NCBI GenBank assembly: GCA_012861695.1
Contig: JAAOOA010000060.1
Span: forward strand, 15,003,972 to 15,067,971
Direction: 5' to 3'
DNA: 64,000 bases
DNA from: Trematomus loennbergii
Taxonomy: Eukaryota; Chordata; Actinopteri; Perciformes; Nototheniidae
Part shown: in pieces, positions 41,548 to 51,803 of the stretch
Layout: every line of letters starts with the position of its first letter
Position numbering within the stretch: position 1 is the stretch's first letter
Notes under the pieces: generated by a model
Databases searched by the model: none
What the model was told of the DNA's origin: nothing
Seen by the model: the letters and a program-made list of their open reading frames with translations, nothing else
Made by a program: the position numbers and the translations under genes

Positions 41548-42925
41548 GTGACATTCACGGAAAAAAGCTAGTTTAGACAAATCTCCTGTCAGGTTTAGAT
41601 TTTGTATTTCCATTGTGTGAACATCCAGTCCCTTCCAACAATCTCCTGAGGACGACCATCCAGGCACTATACGCCAGACACAGAATCTGTCCGGAGATGT
41701 TGGAAACTCATAGTAAGTGCTTGCTTTTGGTCCAGCATGCAGTTCCCACACACAGCCTCCAAGGCTCATTTCCAAACTGTATTTACTACTGGCAAGTGTA
41801 CATTAGGCCTGGATAACTTCATACTGCAGGCTCTTGGTGACCAGCCAACAGAGCACGGAGAAGGGCTGAAACTAAGCACTAGGAGTGGAGGGTGAACCAT
41901 CCTGCTCAGTAATATTGAGTTATAACAGTTTGTTTGGGTGATCATTCAAGATTTGAGTTGTGAAGTGAAGAATAGTAGTTTAATAAGGGATTCCCATGGG
42001 ATTATATATCTTTTTTTTAAATGGCTCCTAGCTAGAAATCCAGAAACGGAAATATGCATGCAGGTTTTTCGAATGAGAAGATACGTTTCATGCATATCCA
42101 GTACATGTAGCCTAGCTTAAATCAAAGGCTGGGTTTAGCTAAAGGCTACGTCCTACACAGTAGTAAGCTACCTGTGTACCTCTACTACTTGTCTTTAGGC
42201 TAACACAACCCAGTCCTATCCTTGTACTGAACTTGAAATGTATGTTGAATCTTCTTTGAAACGGACAGCAAAAATATGTTATTTTATCTTACGAGTTCAT
42301 TTAAAAGCTAGCTTAGATCATGATGTTTACTTTCTCCTCCAGCTATAGTTGCTATCTTCTACTGATGTTTGTTAGCCTACAGTTTTCTTATCAAAGCTTG
42401 TTAGATATGTGGGTGAGAGAGAGTGGAATAAATAGAAGTCACTTTATTATTTTAGGATGTAGAGTTACTCTTATCCTTGCATTGAGAGTGGAGCCTAACG
42501 CAACTTGAAGCAGAGATCTAATTATCCAAAATAATAGAAAACATGTTTGTGTGTATGCTTCTATATAATATATACTCATTAATGCAATTCAAAGGCCATT
42601 GAAAGACAGATGGAACCTGCTGTACAAAAGAATAAAGGACAGAAAAATACTATTACATCGGAAATAGGTCTTTGCTCATTTTCCTATAACACTGGCACAA
42701 GCCCAGCTACAGTTTAGCCAAACAGGCGCAGGAGCAGTGAGTCCCTGGATCGAAATGGAGATTTTGTATAGCCCCTTAAACTATATTGTTAGACATTAGG
42801 AGATTAGATATGAGCTATACTGTTTATTATAAAAGATAGTAAATACTGGAGAGTTAATAACTGCAGTGAATCTTCAGGGAGAATGTAAAGCTTAAACAGA
42901 CTATATTAATGTTATTTGTTACAGT
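41548..42925. other. Intergenic; nothing recognised
   Basis: Short chance ORFs only. Confidence 0.45.
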
Positions 42926-42944
42926 ACACACACACACACACACA

Positions 42945-43040
<96 letters not shown>
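42926..43040. repeat. (CA)n microsatellite, about 115 bp
   Basis: A CA array with CC interruptions at 42951-42952 and 42986-42987, 35 bp apart. Confidence 0.97.
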
Positions 43041-43043
<3 letters not shown>

Positions 43044-43641
43044 ATTCATCTGGATACGCCTCAGTTTTCCATGTTTCCCTGTCCATTATTGTGTTTGTTT
43101 GACACAATTTGTAAATAAACAGAATAATATTCAGCTCAGAGCTCATTTCCTGTGTGGTACAGTATGGGGGCCAGGGTCAGACGGGGTCAAGGAAGCAACG
43201 CATTAGCAGGTTTTAATGTGTCATGCACCATGTACGAGCCTCTATTTGATGCAACTCTGTAAAGTTTTACAGCCGACTGAGGGCCATGACATCTGTGTTC
43301 AACTGCTATTTGACTGAACAGCGATGACAGCAGGAATCATAAAATCACATATATAGAATGACTTTTCACCGCTCCTCTGCACCTCCTGTCTCTGACACGC
43401 TATATCCAACAGAGCACAGTCCCTACTCTCCTCACTTCCTTGATAGTATTTAATTTCATGCCAAGAGAACAGATCTTTCCAACATTTGTCTTTTGTCTGA
43501 GATTCAGCCTTTAGACACTAGTAAACTTGAGCAACAAAATGTAATAATAGGTTAAATTATGTTTTCAAAACAGTACTCATAGTCACTGGATTAGCCTGGT
43601 GAGATATTGTAAATTGAATGATTCACATAATATATCCTATA
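43041..43641. other. Intergenic; nothing recognised
   Basis: No ORF or repeat recognised. Confidence 0.45.
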
Positions 43642-44143
43642 TTAAAGTGGACCTATCATGCTATATTTGAATAATATAGTGTAGGACCATACCTATATAA
43701 GGCATATTTATACTTTTTTTTTTTCAAAATACCAAACAGATCATGCATTTTAGCCATGCCTCATTTTGCTCAATTTGACATTTTTTAGCTCTGTATTTGC
43801 AAGGGCAGATTCAGTGAGAACAGCACCATCTACAGGCCTGGCATATGTACTACAGTGTCTCCAGCGCTTTCGAACGGCAATGGCCGTGGCTGTCTCCTCC
43901 TGATTGGTGGAGTTGGCCCAATAGCCGTAGCGCCACGGTCCTGACGTCAGGACAGTGTTCAAATCTGGATCAGTTTTTATCAGATCCGTTGCAGCCCCTT
44001 TTTTAGAGATTTGGGTATGGAGGAAAATATAGAGGGTTGTGTTTTCTGACACTTGGTGAGTTCCCTGGAACACCGGGGACACATATTCATGTAAAAAGAC
44101 GTACAAAAGTGCATTTTGCATGATACTGTAGGTCCCCTTTAAG
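43642..44143. mobile_element. MITE-B copy 1 (GGGGACC terminal repeats)
   Basis: The left end TTAAAGTGGACCTATCATGC and the reverse complement of the right end (TTAAAGGGGACCTACAGTAT) form terminal inverted repeats. TACCAAACAGATCATGCATT in the interior is shared with the degraded copy at 56509-56868. No coding capacity. Confidence 0.65.
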
Positions 44144-44214
44144 TCATCTGTTTAAAATTGTAAGGTCACATGTGAGATCAAATGAAAAGTCATGTGTGCA
44201 GTTATGAATGATTG

Positions 44215-44391
44215 TTTTTTTCACGAAATAGATTAATCGATTTGTCTTTAAAATATCTGAAATAGAGACAATAAAGGTCTGACATATTTTGCCAGAAAAA
44301 TACCTCAAGTTATTGATGAAGAGATTATTAAAATAATTGCAGACTCATTTTCTGTTCATCAACAAATCAGTGAATAGTTTCAGCTTTAAGG
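44215..44391. mobile_element. Remnant of a hAT-like repeat (ATTAATCGATT)
   Basis: GATTAATCGATTTGTC on the left and ATCAGTGAATAGTTTCAGCT on the right resemble the termini of a common vertebrate hAT-like repeat with CGATTAATCGATTA ends. Highly diverged. Confidence 0.4.
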
Positions 44392-47300
44392 AGCAATGCC
44401 TGGTATTAATCCATTCATACTCTACTTATGTCCATTCAGTTTAATGTATAAATGAAGACATTTTAAATGAGGCTTAGACATTTAAATTACACAAGATCAC
44501 TCTTGGCATCCTTCTAACTAAACTACATGACATGGTAGTGTATTTGAAAAGAATCATGCAAACTAAACCATATGGGCCCTCAAATAATAATATTCCCTTT
44601 AATCTGGAGTGTATCTTTTCCATAACTTCTGCTGTATATAATAAACCTCCATCAGCAGGGAGTCTTTCACCATGAACAGAAGTCTCTCAGAATCTGCGGT
44701 ATGATCCGAATCAAACTGAGAGGCACAAGCACACACTCAGACAGCATACGGTGCACAGCCTTTGTGTATTAAAATGTACCTCCAGAAGTTTTACTGACAG
44801 TGTAATAAATCAAGGCGGGACCTTCCCGCTGAACCACGTCAGAACAAATGGATCCCGCCAGAAGGCTAATTCCCCACCAGCCTCTGTATAAACACAGAGA
44901 TGGGGGAGGTACAGGAGCAGAGGGTGAGGAGGGGGAAGGCAGGGCGATGAGGGATCGTCAGGAATTCACTGGCCAGTCAGAGAGAGTTGGGAGGGTTTGG
45001 GGGAGATTATAGGAGAGATGATTGATGAGTTGACCGCATTTGTGACAAAAAAAGTTATAAGGGATTTTATTTGTAAGCCCCTGAGTGGATCCACTCTGTA
45101 AATGCAGTTACTGTATATGTTCAACAAAAGGCTTATGTTACCATTACATTTGATTTAATTTGGGGTAATTCAATTCATTTTTGTAAGAGCATCTGATGCC
45201 TTTTTTTCTTTTCAAAATAACAAAAATGTTTAAGCAAACAGAAGATAACACAAAAGCATGAGAAAGAAGGTACATGCACAATGAAATAAGTGAAAGAAAT
45301 AATGAATTATAATGAGGTTGCTGGATCAACGCCAGAGTGTCTAATAACCAGGCGTCATTGAGCAACACATGAAATATCACCTGCTTAGTCACTGTAAGAT
45401 GCAGTGGATACAAAATACCTAAAAGCTAAATGTAATCCACAAAAACCGAATGCTGCCTGATAAGGGAGAGGCTTAATAGATGCTACGAGGTATTATTAAC
45501 AGTCTGCTGCTGATGAGTGAGGTGCTGGTTGTGAATAAGCTGTGAAAGTAAGAGCATGCATTAACACTGACATTAAATGTTTTATTCAATATTTCCTGAA
45601 GCTGCCATCTTTACAGATACACTTCAGGCAGCACATCAAGAAGGTTTATGTTAAATAAACAGTACCTCCTTCCTCACTACTCAATTGATGAAGGCACCCT
45701 GCATTAGCATCTGCCAGATGTGGCTAATATTGTGCCAGTTGCATACTAACATAATATACCATGTCCTACTTAAATGAAATGAATCTTCAGGAATGTATTT
45801 CCTAAACGGTTTTGAAACTATTCTCACAGAAGGTAAGTTGAGTTAGCTGCCAGCGTTTCTGAACTGTTTATTTGATTGGAATATTCAACCTTATTTTGTA
45901 TGATTACTTGTCAGATTTTTTTTGTATCTATTTCTTTATCTTTAATTCCTGTTATTGTATTTGTATTGCTGACATTTTTAATTATTTTACTTTTAGGATC
46001 CCTTCTTCTCCAGACTCTTTTTAATACGTTTTTTAATTGTTTCATGAGCTCAACGTTGTAGGTTAAATCGTTCTCATGCAACATGCAAGAATAGAACATG
46101 TTTTGGAAAATAAGGGAACTTCAACTTTGGACAGATGAACCATGCACCAGCAGGATCTCAGGATTATAGTGATTTATGAGACGAATAATATCTTATTTTC
46201 TCTCAACTTTCTGATCAAAAATGTCAAAACACATACATGTAAATGGATTTCTTTGTTATAATTAGTAACTAAATGTCATTTACCCTATGATATACTACAG
46301 TAACGATTCAAATAACTCTTGGAAAGTAAACACATTCAAAATAAAAAACAACTACAAAAGGAGTAAATGTTATTGCTCCAACAACTGATTATCCATCATG
46401 ATAAATTTAGCAATTTCCTCCTTAGTGTTAATATTTGAGTTTTGAGTGAAACTGAGAAACGGTGAGTTGGATTTCTCCCGACCTTATTCCCATGATAGCT
46501 GCCACAGACAGAGTTGGTTTATGCTTACTGGTCTGCTCAAATAAACCATACCAACTGAATGCCACCCACATGCCCTGTAAATCAAAACAGCCAGGATGAA
46601 TGTCAACATTACACAGGAATTAAAGACCTTTGGGAGGCTAATAAACATAGATTTCAGCCTTTGTGTCACAGCTTATTTCCCAATCAGTCAATCTCTCTCT
46701 GTCTTTGTTTTTCTTTTCTTTTTCTTGGAATAAAGAGACTACCCCTGTCACTAAAAATAAAGCTTCTGGGCTGATGAATACCACAGAGCTGTCCTTTACT
46801 GAGGTATGGAGTCCAGACTGAACATGCAGGCAAGGTGTGACACCTAGTGGAGGGTTGGTAAACAGGAAAGAGACACAAATAAGAAAAGTTATCTGATTTG
46901 CAGCTGCATTTTGCCGTTTAAAAACAAACAAAGGCCTCTACATACTGTAGATATGGTATTCTGATGAACTACCATTGATGTCTGAAAAGTGGAGAGTGAT
47001 GCTATCTAGTTGTTCCAATAATGGGCATCATAGCTTACCTGCATGAATGAGATCAACATCACTATTTCTCATACCAAACCAAATTCAGCTACAACAAAAA
47101 CGTTCTCCTAGCTTTAGCTTGTACCACATGTTTCACCCTATGTAGCAACTCAACCAAGCAGGTTGACAAAAGGGTCACTCGCACAGAGGAAAGATTCTCT
47201 CCAAGTTCACTCTAAAGAGCAGCCTGTCTTGTCAAAGAGGGAAAACAAAACGCTGCTTTAATTAGATTCTCAACTAATTGCATAATTTCTCCCATGGTGC

Positions 47301-48376
47301 TGCAGGGTGAAGTGAGGCATAAGGAAGGGGAAGAATGCTGGCTTTGTTGCCTTTTCGCTGGCTTTGGCTCTCGCATCAGCCCATTGGACAGCCTGATCTC
47401 CTGTACTGCTCACCCCAAAACACCAAACAAGCAGCGACGCACAGATAGGCAGGTGAAGAGGTATGGTAGACAAGCATTCTGTGTCTGATCCGTGGAGATT
47501 CAGTTAAATGTCTCGTTGAAAACTAGTGTCAAGTTGTTATACTGCAGGAAAAGGATTTGCAGTAAGCTTTTCAATGATTTATTGGGTTCTTTTGGGGTTT
47601 TATATTAAGCTGAAGGTGATAGTCGAGAGAAAATGTGCAATTCATGAATTGCCAATGTCATCTCCAGCTACTCAAACACTTTTCTGTCAGTGTAAAATGA
47701 CACTTTTTTTTGTATTGTATTTTGTATTTTTTGTCAAATATTGATATGATATTGACATTTTCTGACATTATGTCTCTATCAGATAGATACAATATATAAT
47801 GTTTAATAATACTAATAATACAATAAATATAATGCAATGCAGACGTTATTTAAGTATAAGTAAGATGGCACAATTCACACCAATGTTTGACATGAGCACA
47901 GATGGCAGGAAGGAGTTCTCTGTTGTTTCATTTATCTGATGATTCAGGGGGTAAAAAAAGCTGAAAACTCAAAAGAGCACCATTTTCAGAGTAAACTGTA
48001 ATTGAGTTCCTCTTTGATTTTTTCTTTCACATTTTCAGTAGTGGTCTCTGTAGTTTTGAGGTCACCACTCAAAGTGTATTACAAACAGTAAGAGGCCCAA
48101 CGTCCCTCTCCCCTCAGTGTCCCCCCAAAACGCTGAGCAGAATAATGAGCAGTAAACAAGGGGAGCTGAGGGGAGGGAGAAGATGGGGTGTCCAAGTTGA
48201 ACTGATGGGGTGACAAAAGAGGGGGAGTCTCCACAGAGACTGAGAGGAGCTGTTCGAGTCACATGGCCCGGGTTTCTATTGAAACCAGTGGGAAGAGGCT
48301 TGAAGCTCAGCCTTTAGTCCATGTTTTGGATGCCAATGGCAGCAACATGAGTGGAGCCCACCAGGACGGAGAAATG
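44392..48376. other. Intergenic upstream of the membrane-protein gene
   Basis: No coding-like ORF was found. A GC-richer, purine-rich stretch lies at 44880-45005. A promoter for the plus-strand gene is expected near or within the right part, but no TATA box or CpG island could be identified with confidence. Confidence 0.35.
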
Positions 48377-48451
48377 ATGGCAGACAGCCTCCATGTGAAC
48401 ACCACGGCAGCTCTGGGCTGCATGACCAGGAGATGGACTCAGCTCTGTCTG
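48377..48451 (+). CDS. Tentative first coding exon of the membrane-protein gene
   Basis: It would encode MADSLHVNTTAALGCMTRRW followed by TQLCL. The donor would be gtgtgt at 48452, phase 0, which requires the second of two adjacent AGs as the exon 2 acceptor (exon 2 starting at 48566). The same frame stays open back to an ATG at 48263, so the start is uncertain. A more distant first exon is also possible. Confidence 0.35.
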
Positions 48452-50296
48452 GTGTGTTGTTCTCTTTATATCAGTTCAGTTTTATTCTGCAGTCACAATG
48501 GACTTTCTGATGTGGTGAAGTGCTTCTTCTAAGTAACGTGTGTGTTTCCTTCCTTCTACCCAGAGTTCAAAGTGTTTAACATTGTCATCATCGCCCTGGC
48601 CTTGTGTATCCTCACTATCACCGGCCTGTACTGCATCACCGTCTGCTACAACCGCACCAGGTGAGGGTCAGATATCAGATGAGTCTTGATACTTTAAAAT
48701 ATGTCCTTACCTTTATTAGGAACCATGGAAGTGATGGGAGGAAATCAGACATTTAAATCATGATGGTTTTAGTTATGCTGTCTCATGTCATACACTGAGA
48801 TCGTATGTCCTTTACTGACTTGGATAGTGTGTCTGGGTAGAGTTGTCTCAAGTTGCCAACAGCTGCTGTGCACTCTGTTGAAAAGACGAATTCTGCTGTT
48901 AGCTAGCTAGCTAGCAGCTTTACATTCCTGGTATCAAGGTACCATTACAGCAGAGGTGGGAAGTAACCAAGTACATTTACTCAAGCACTGTACTTAAGTA
49001 CAATTCTTAGATACTTGAACTATACTTACGAGTATTTAAATGTTGTTGCTATTATATACTTCTACTCCACTACAATTCAGAGGTTAATCATGTACTTTTA
49101 CTCCACTATATTTATGTTGTACCTTTAGTTGCTTTACAGATTTGGACGAATGATTTGACGAATCAACAAGAGACTTTAGTTACACCTGGAGAAAAATTCA
49201 CATGCTACCTTACAGTAAACAAAGTAATTAAAACCAGCTCATTAATGCATCAATAACTATAATCAAAACATATAATATTTATTTTTCTGAAATGGACCAA
49301 TCTGCATAATAAGTACTTTCAGTATATTCTGATGCTTATACTTTGTACTTTTAGTTAAGTAATCTTTTGATTGCGGGAATTTTACTTTTAACAGAGTATT
49401 TCTACACTCTGGTACTTCTACTTTTACTAAAGTACAAGATTTGAGTATTTTTCCCACCTCTGCAATACAGACAGCTCTTTTGACCCAATCAAAAAAACAT
49501 TCACAGCTTATATTTGTGTATTTGTGTTCACAGGAGCAAGAGCACACACAGCTGATAATTCCGTTAAGTAGCCAAGATGATGATAGCTGAGTGTGAGAAG
49601 TAACCGGGTTCCACAGTTTTGGACCATTATTACTGGACCATCTGGGTACTCATAGTGCAATGCATTTTACTTCTAAGTGTGAACCCACTTACAGTATGCA
49701 CTCAAAAAAGCAAGTATAAGAGCACAGATGCGTAAGATCAGCAAACTAACCAATCAGGGCAGACTGTGTTTTTGGGAGCCGATTGTGAATAGTTATATTT
49801 GTACAGACAGTATGAGAAAAATTAAGTATTTTTTTGATCATTTAAGCATCTAAACGTATTCTAATAGACAGCCAAAATACAAAGATGAACTTGAAAATGA
49901 GCTCAATATGTCTCCTTTAAAGTCATTAGTGCAATTAGTCCCATCTGCTCCACCAGGCAGTCAAAGAGAGCCCACGTGTATGAGAGCGCAGTGACCCGAG
50001 GCGAGCCGGCGGACCCCGTCGCGGTCAGAGCAGTAAAAAGGTCCACCAGCTTCATCAACCCTCTCGCCTTCTTCAGGAAACAAGAGGCAGCAAAGGACAA
50101 CTCCAGGATCTACTACATCTACAGTAACCCGCTGCCTGTGGGCCTGAAGGAGGGAGAGGAGGAGTGCCGGACTAAAGCCTCACAGGGAGCGGAGGAGCAG
50201 ACTGCACTGATGCTGCCGCTGTCTTTTCAAGAGTACGCGAAGGACCCCTGCAGTGGCATCACCCTGGACCCTCCCATTTTTTACATGCAGCTTTAG
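48377..50296 (+). CDS. Unrecognised small single-pass membrane protein gene
   Basis: Two coding exons are well supported and a first exon is tentative. Exon 2 encodes a hydrophobic helix of about 24 residues (starting NIVIIALALC), followed by CYNRT. Exon 3 encodes a 112-residue tail that begins with basic residues (RQSKRAH), as expected just inside the membrane, and continues with FINPLAFFRKQ and RIYYIYSNPLPVG before a tyrosine-containing end (IFYMQL). The proposed exon 1 starts with ATG in strong context (A at -3, G at +4) and carries an NTT glycosylation site, consistent with an N-out, C-in protein of about 170 residues. Codon use in exons 2 and 3 is GC3-rich, like the XPNPEP1 exons. The family was not recognised. 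The gene lies tail to tail with XPNPEP1. Transcript evidence would be needed for exon 1. Confidence 0.65.
48564..48660 (+). CDS. Membrane-protein gene exon 2 (transmembrane helix)
   Basis: A pyrimidine-rich acceptor (ccttctacccag) precedes codons FKVFNIVIIALALC…, and the exon ends CYNRT plus two bases of an Arg codon at the good donor gtgagg. If the second AG (48564-48565) is used instead, the exon starts at 48566. Exon 3 continues in matching phase. Confidence 0.75.
48951..49462 (+). mobile_element. ACTT-type hAT-like element with 8-bp duplication, in an intron
   Basis: The element is 512 bp with termini CAGAGGTGGGAAGTAAC and TTTTTCCCACCTCTG, flanked by CATTACAG (48943-48950) and CAATACAG (49463-49470), a 7/8 match that fits the 8-bp duplication of hAT elements. 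It contains ACTTCTACTCCACTACA. It is the best-preserved copy of this family in the window and lies in the intron between exons 2 and 3 of the membrane-protein gene. Confidence 0.75.
49957..50296 (+). CDS. Membrane-protein gene terminal exon (cytosolic tail)
   Basis: The acceptor is ctgctccaccag. The exon is 340 nt: one base finishing an Arg codon, 112 codons, and TAG at 50294-50296. The composition is clearly protein-like and GC3-rich. Visible motifs are KRSTSFINPLAFFRKQ, YIYSNPLPVG, and an acidic stretch EGEEEC. Candidate poly(A) signals AATAAA lie downstream at 50996-51001 and 51051-51056. Confidence 0.8.
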
Positions 50297-51534
50297 AAGG
50301 TGTTAAAGAGTTGTGCTGTGGGACTGTGACGAGAAATGATCTAAAAGTCACGAGAGAGACACTGGAATCTGAGAGGTCTGATTTGGACCCCTGCACCCAA
50401 GACTGACTAAAGTTATGTCACCATGTACAGTAAAGCAGGCACTCCCATCTATTTTAGGAAAAGACATAGCCTGGGAATCTATAACAGAAAACCTGCGTCA
50501 TAGACCGGGTACAGTATACACTTTTAGCAGGGTTGCTCTTAAGTTGCACCATGAGAAATGTAGGATATTATGGCTTATATACTCATACTGGGACTTAGGT
50601 TCAGAATATTCCATCCACTGCTGCTTCAATTTAGACCATTCTTAGTTTTAATCTGTGTTGTTAGTCCCATGAAAGTACAATACTGAACCTAGGTGTAAAG
50701 AGAGTCAACAAATCTCTGTTGACTGTTTCTGTGTATTTCACTGTTTTGAATGCAACAAAAATGTGGATTTAAGAGCAAATATCTGTAAATATATCTGATA
50801 TTAAACTGGGCAACTGCTTTTGATTTGACTTGAAGAAAATACCCATCTTGACATCACTGGCTATAACAGACTGATTGACAGTTGGGTAACAAACACATTA
50901 AGTGCCAGCAAAACCAGGAGGAGAAGACTGCAACCCAGCAAACAGGGATGTTAACATGCAGGAATTAATGTAATAATCTTGAATATTTTCATTTAAATAA
51001 ATCTATCATCATGACGTAACACAATGGATTTAAACCCATTGAATTTGCAGAATAAAACGGGGTGTCTGCGGAAACATTACGGGAATTGCAAGTTCACTGT
51101 TTGGTTCTCAGCAAAGAGGGATCCAAAAACACACCTGCATTATTGCTTATCACCCTAGGTGCCGCCAAAGAGAAAGAAACTGAGATCTAAATTGTAAATA
51201 TAAATCTTCTTAGAATGGCACAGCAAATGTTTTATAAAAACAGAACATTCATTTATCGTGTTTGTAAGGCATCAATGATACATGCGTTTTTAGTAAGCAA
51301 CACCGTCTGTACACAGAACACTCAACAGAGTACTTGTCATTTAAAGGATTTAAATATATGCTAAATGTAGGTACAGGACAATGCTGCCACTAATAATCAT
51401 GTATATTTCTACAGTTGTCATTGTAAATATCTTTTGTAAAACCATATAAGGATAGTGTTGATGAGTCACCAATTGTTTGCTGAACACGACACTGCCATAG
51501 ATGTACGAAAGCATTTCTTGATTTTGTAATGATC
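50297..51534. other. Tail-to-tail intergenic stretch and 3' UTR of the membrane-protein gene
   Basis: This stretch holds the likely 3' UTR of the plus-strand gene, with AATAAA at 50996-51001 and again at 51051-51056. No further ORF with coding character or recognisable repeat was seen before the XPNPEP1 3' end. Confidence 0.5.
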
Positions 51535-51540
51535 TTTAAT
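51535..51540 (-). terminator. Candidate XPNPEP1 poly(A) signal ATTAAA
   Basis: ATTAAA on the minus strand lies 93 nt after the XPNPEP1 stop. No AATAAA was found on the minus strand down to about 50,800. It overlaps a plus-strand AATAAA at 51538-51543. The 3' UTR would be short, so this is tentative. Confidence 0.35.
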
Positions 51541-51632
51541 AAAACTGCTGATACAATGTGCTTTACAAAAGAAGCCAAGTGTGAGACACAGAGAAAGATG
51601 AGAAAATACAAACGTTTATCACTGCAGAGAAA

Positions 51633-51803
51633 TTAATCATCTTTGCTCCAGGGCAAAAAGGATGGTACTGCAGAAGAGTCGTACTCAGGCGATGGCTGGG
51701 TCTCTCTGATCAGCCACTCCAGCCCCCCCTTCCTGCCCTGCCTCTCCAGCTCCGCTCCGATCACCTCCCGGCAGATTCTGTGGTACTCGTTCACCCAGTC
51801 CCG
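51633..51803 (-). CDS. xpnpep1: XPNPEP1 terminal coding exon
   Basis: The exon is 171 nt: 56 codons plus TAA at 51633-51635. It encodes RDWVNEYHRICREVIGAELE…GLEWLIRETQPSPEY… and ends WSKDD. Human ends shortly after LIRETQP (…ISKQH), so this protein has an acidic, serine- and proline-containing tail about nine residues longer. Confidence 0.94.
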   Translation of the reverse strand, partial: RDWVNEYHRICREVIGAELERQGRKGGLEWLIRETQPSPEYDSSAVPSFLPWSKDD

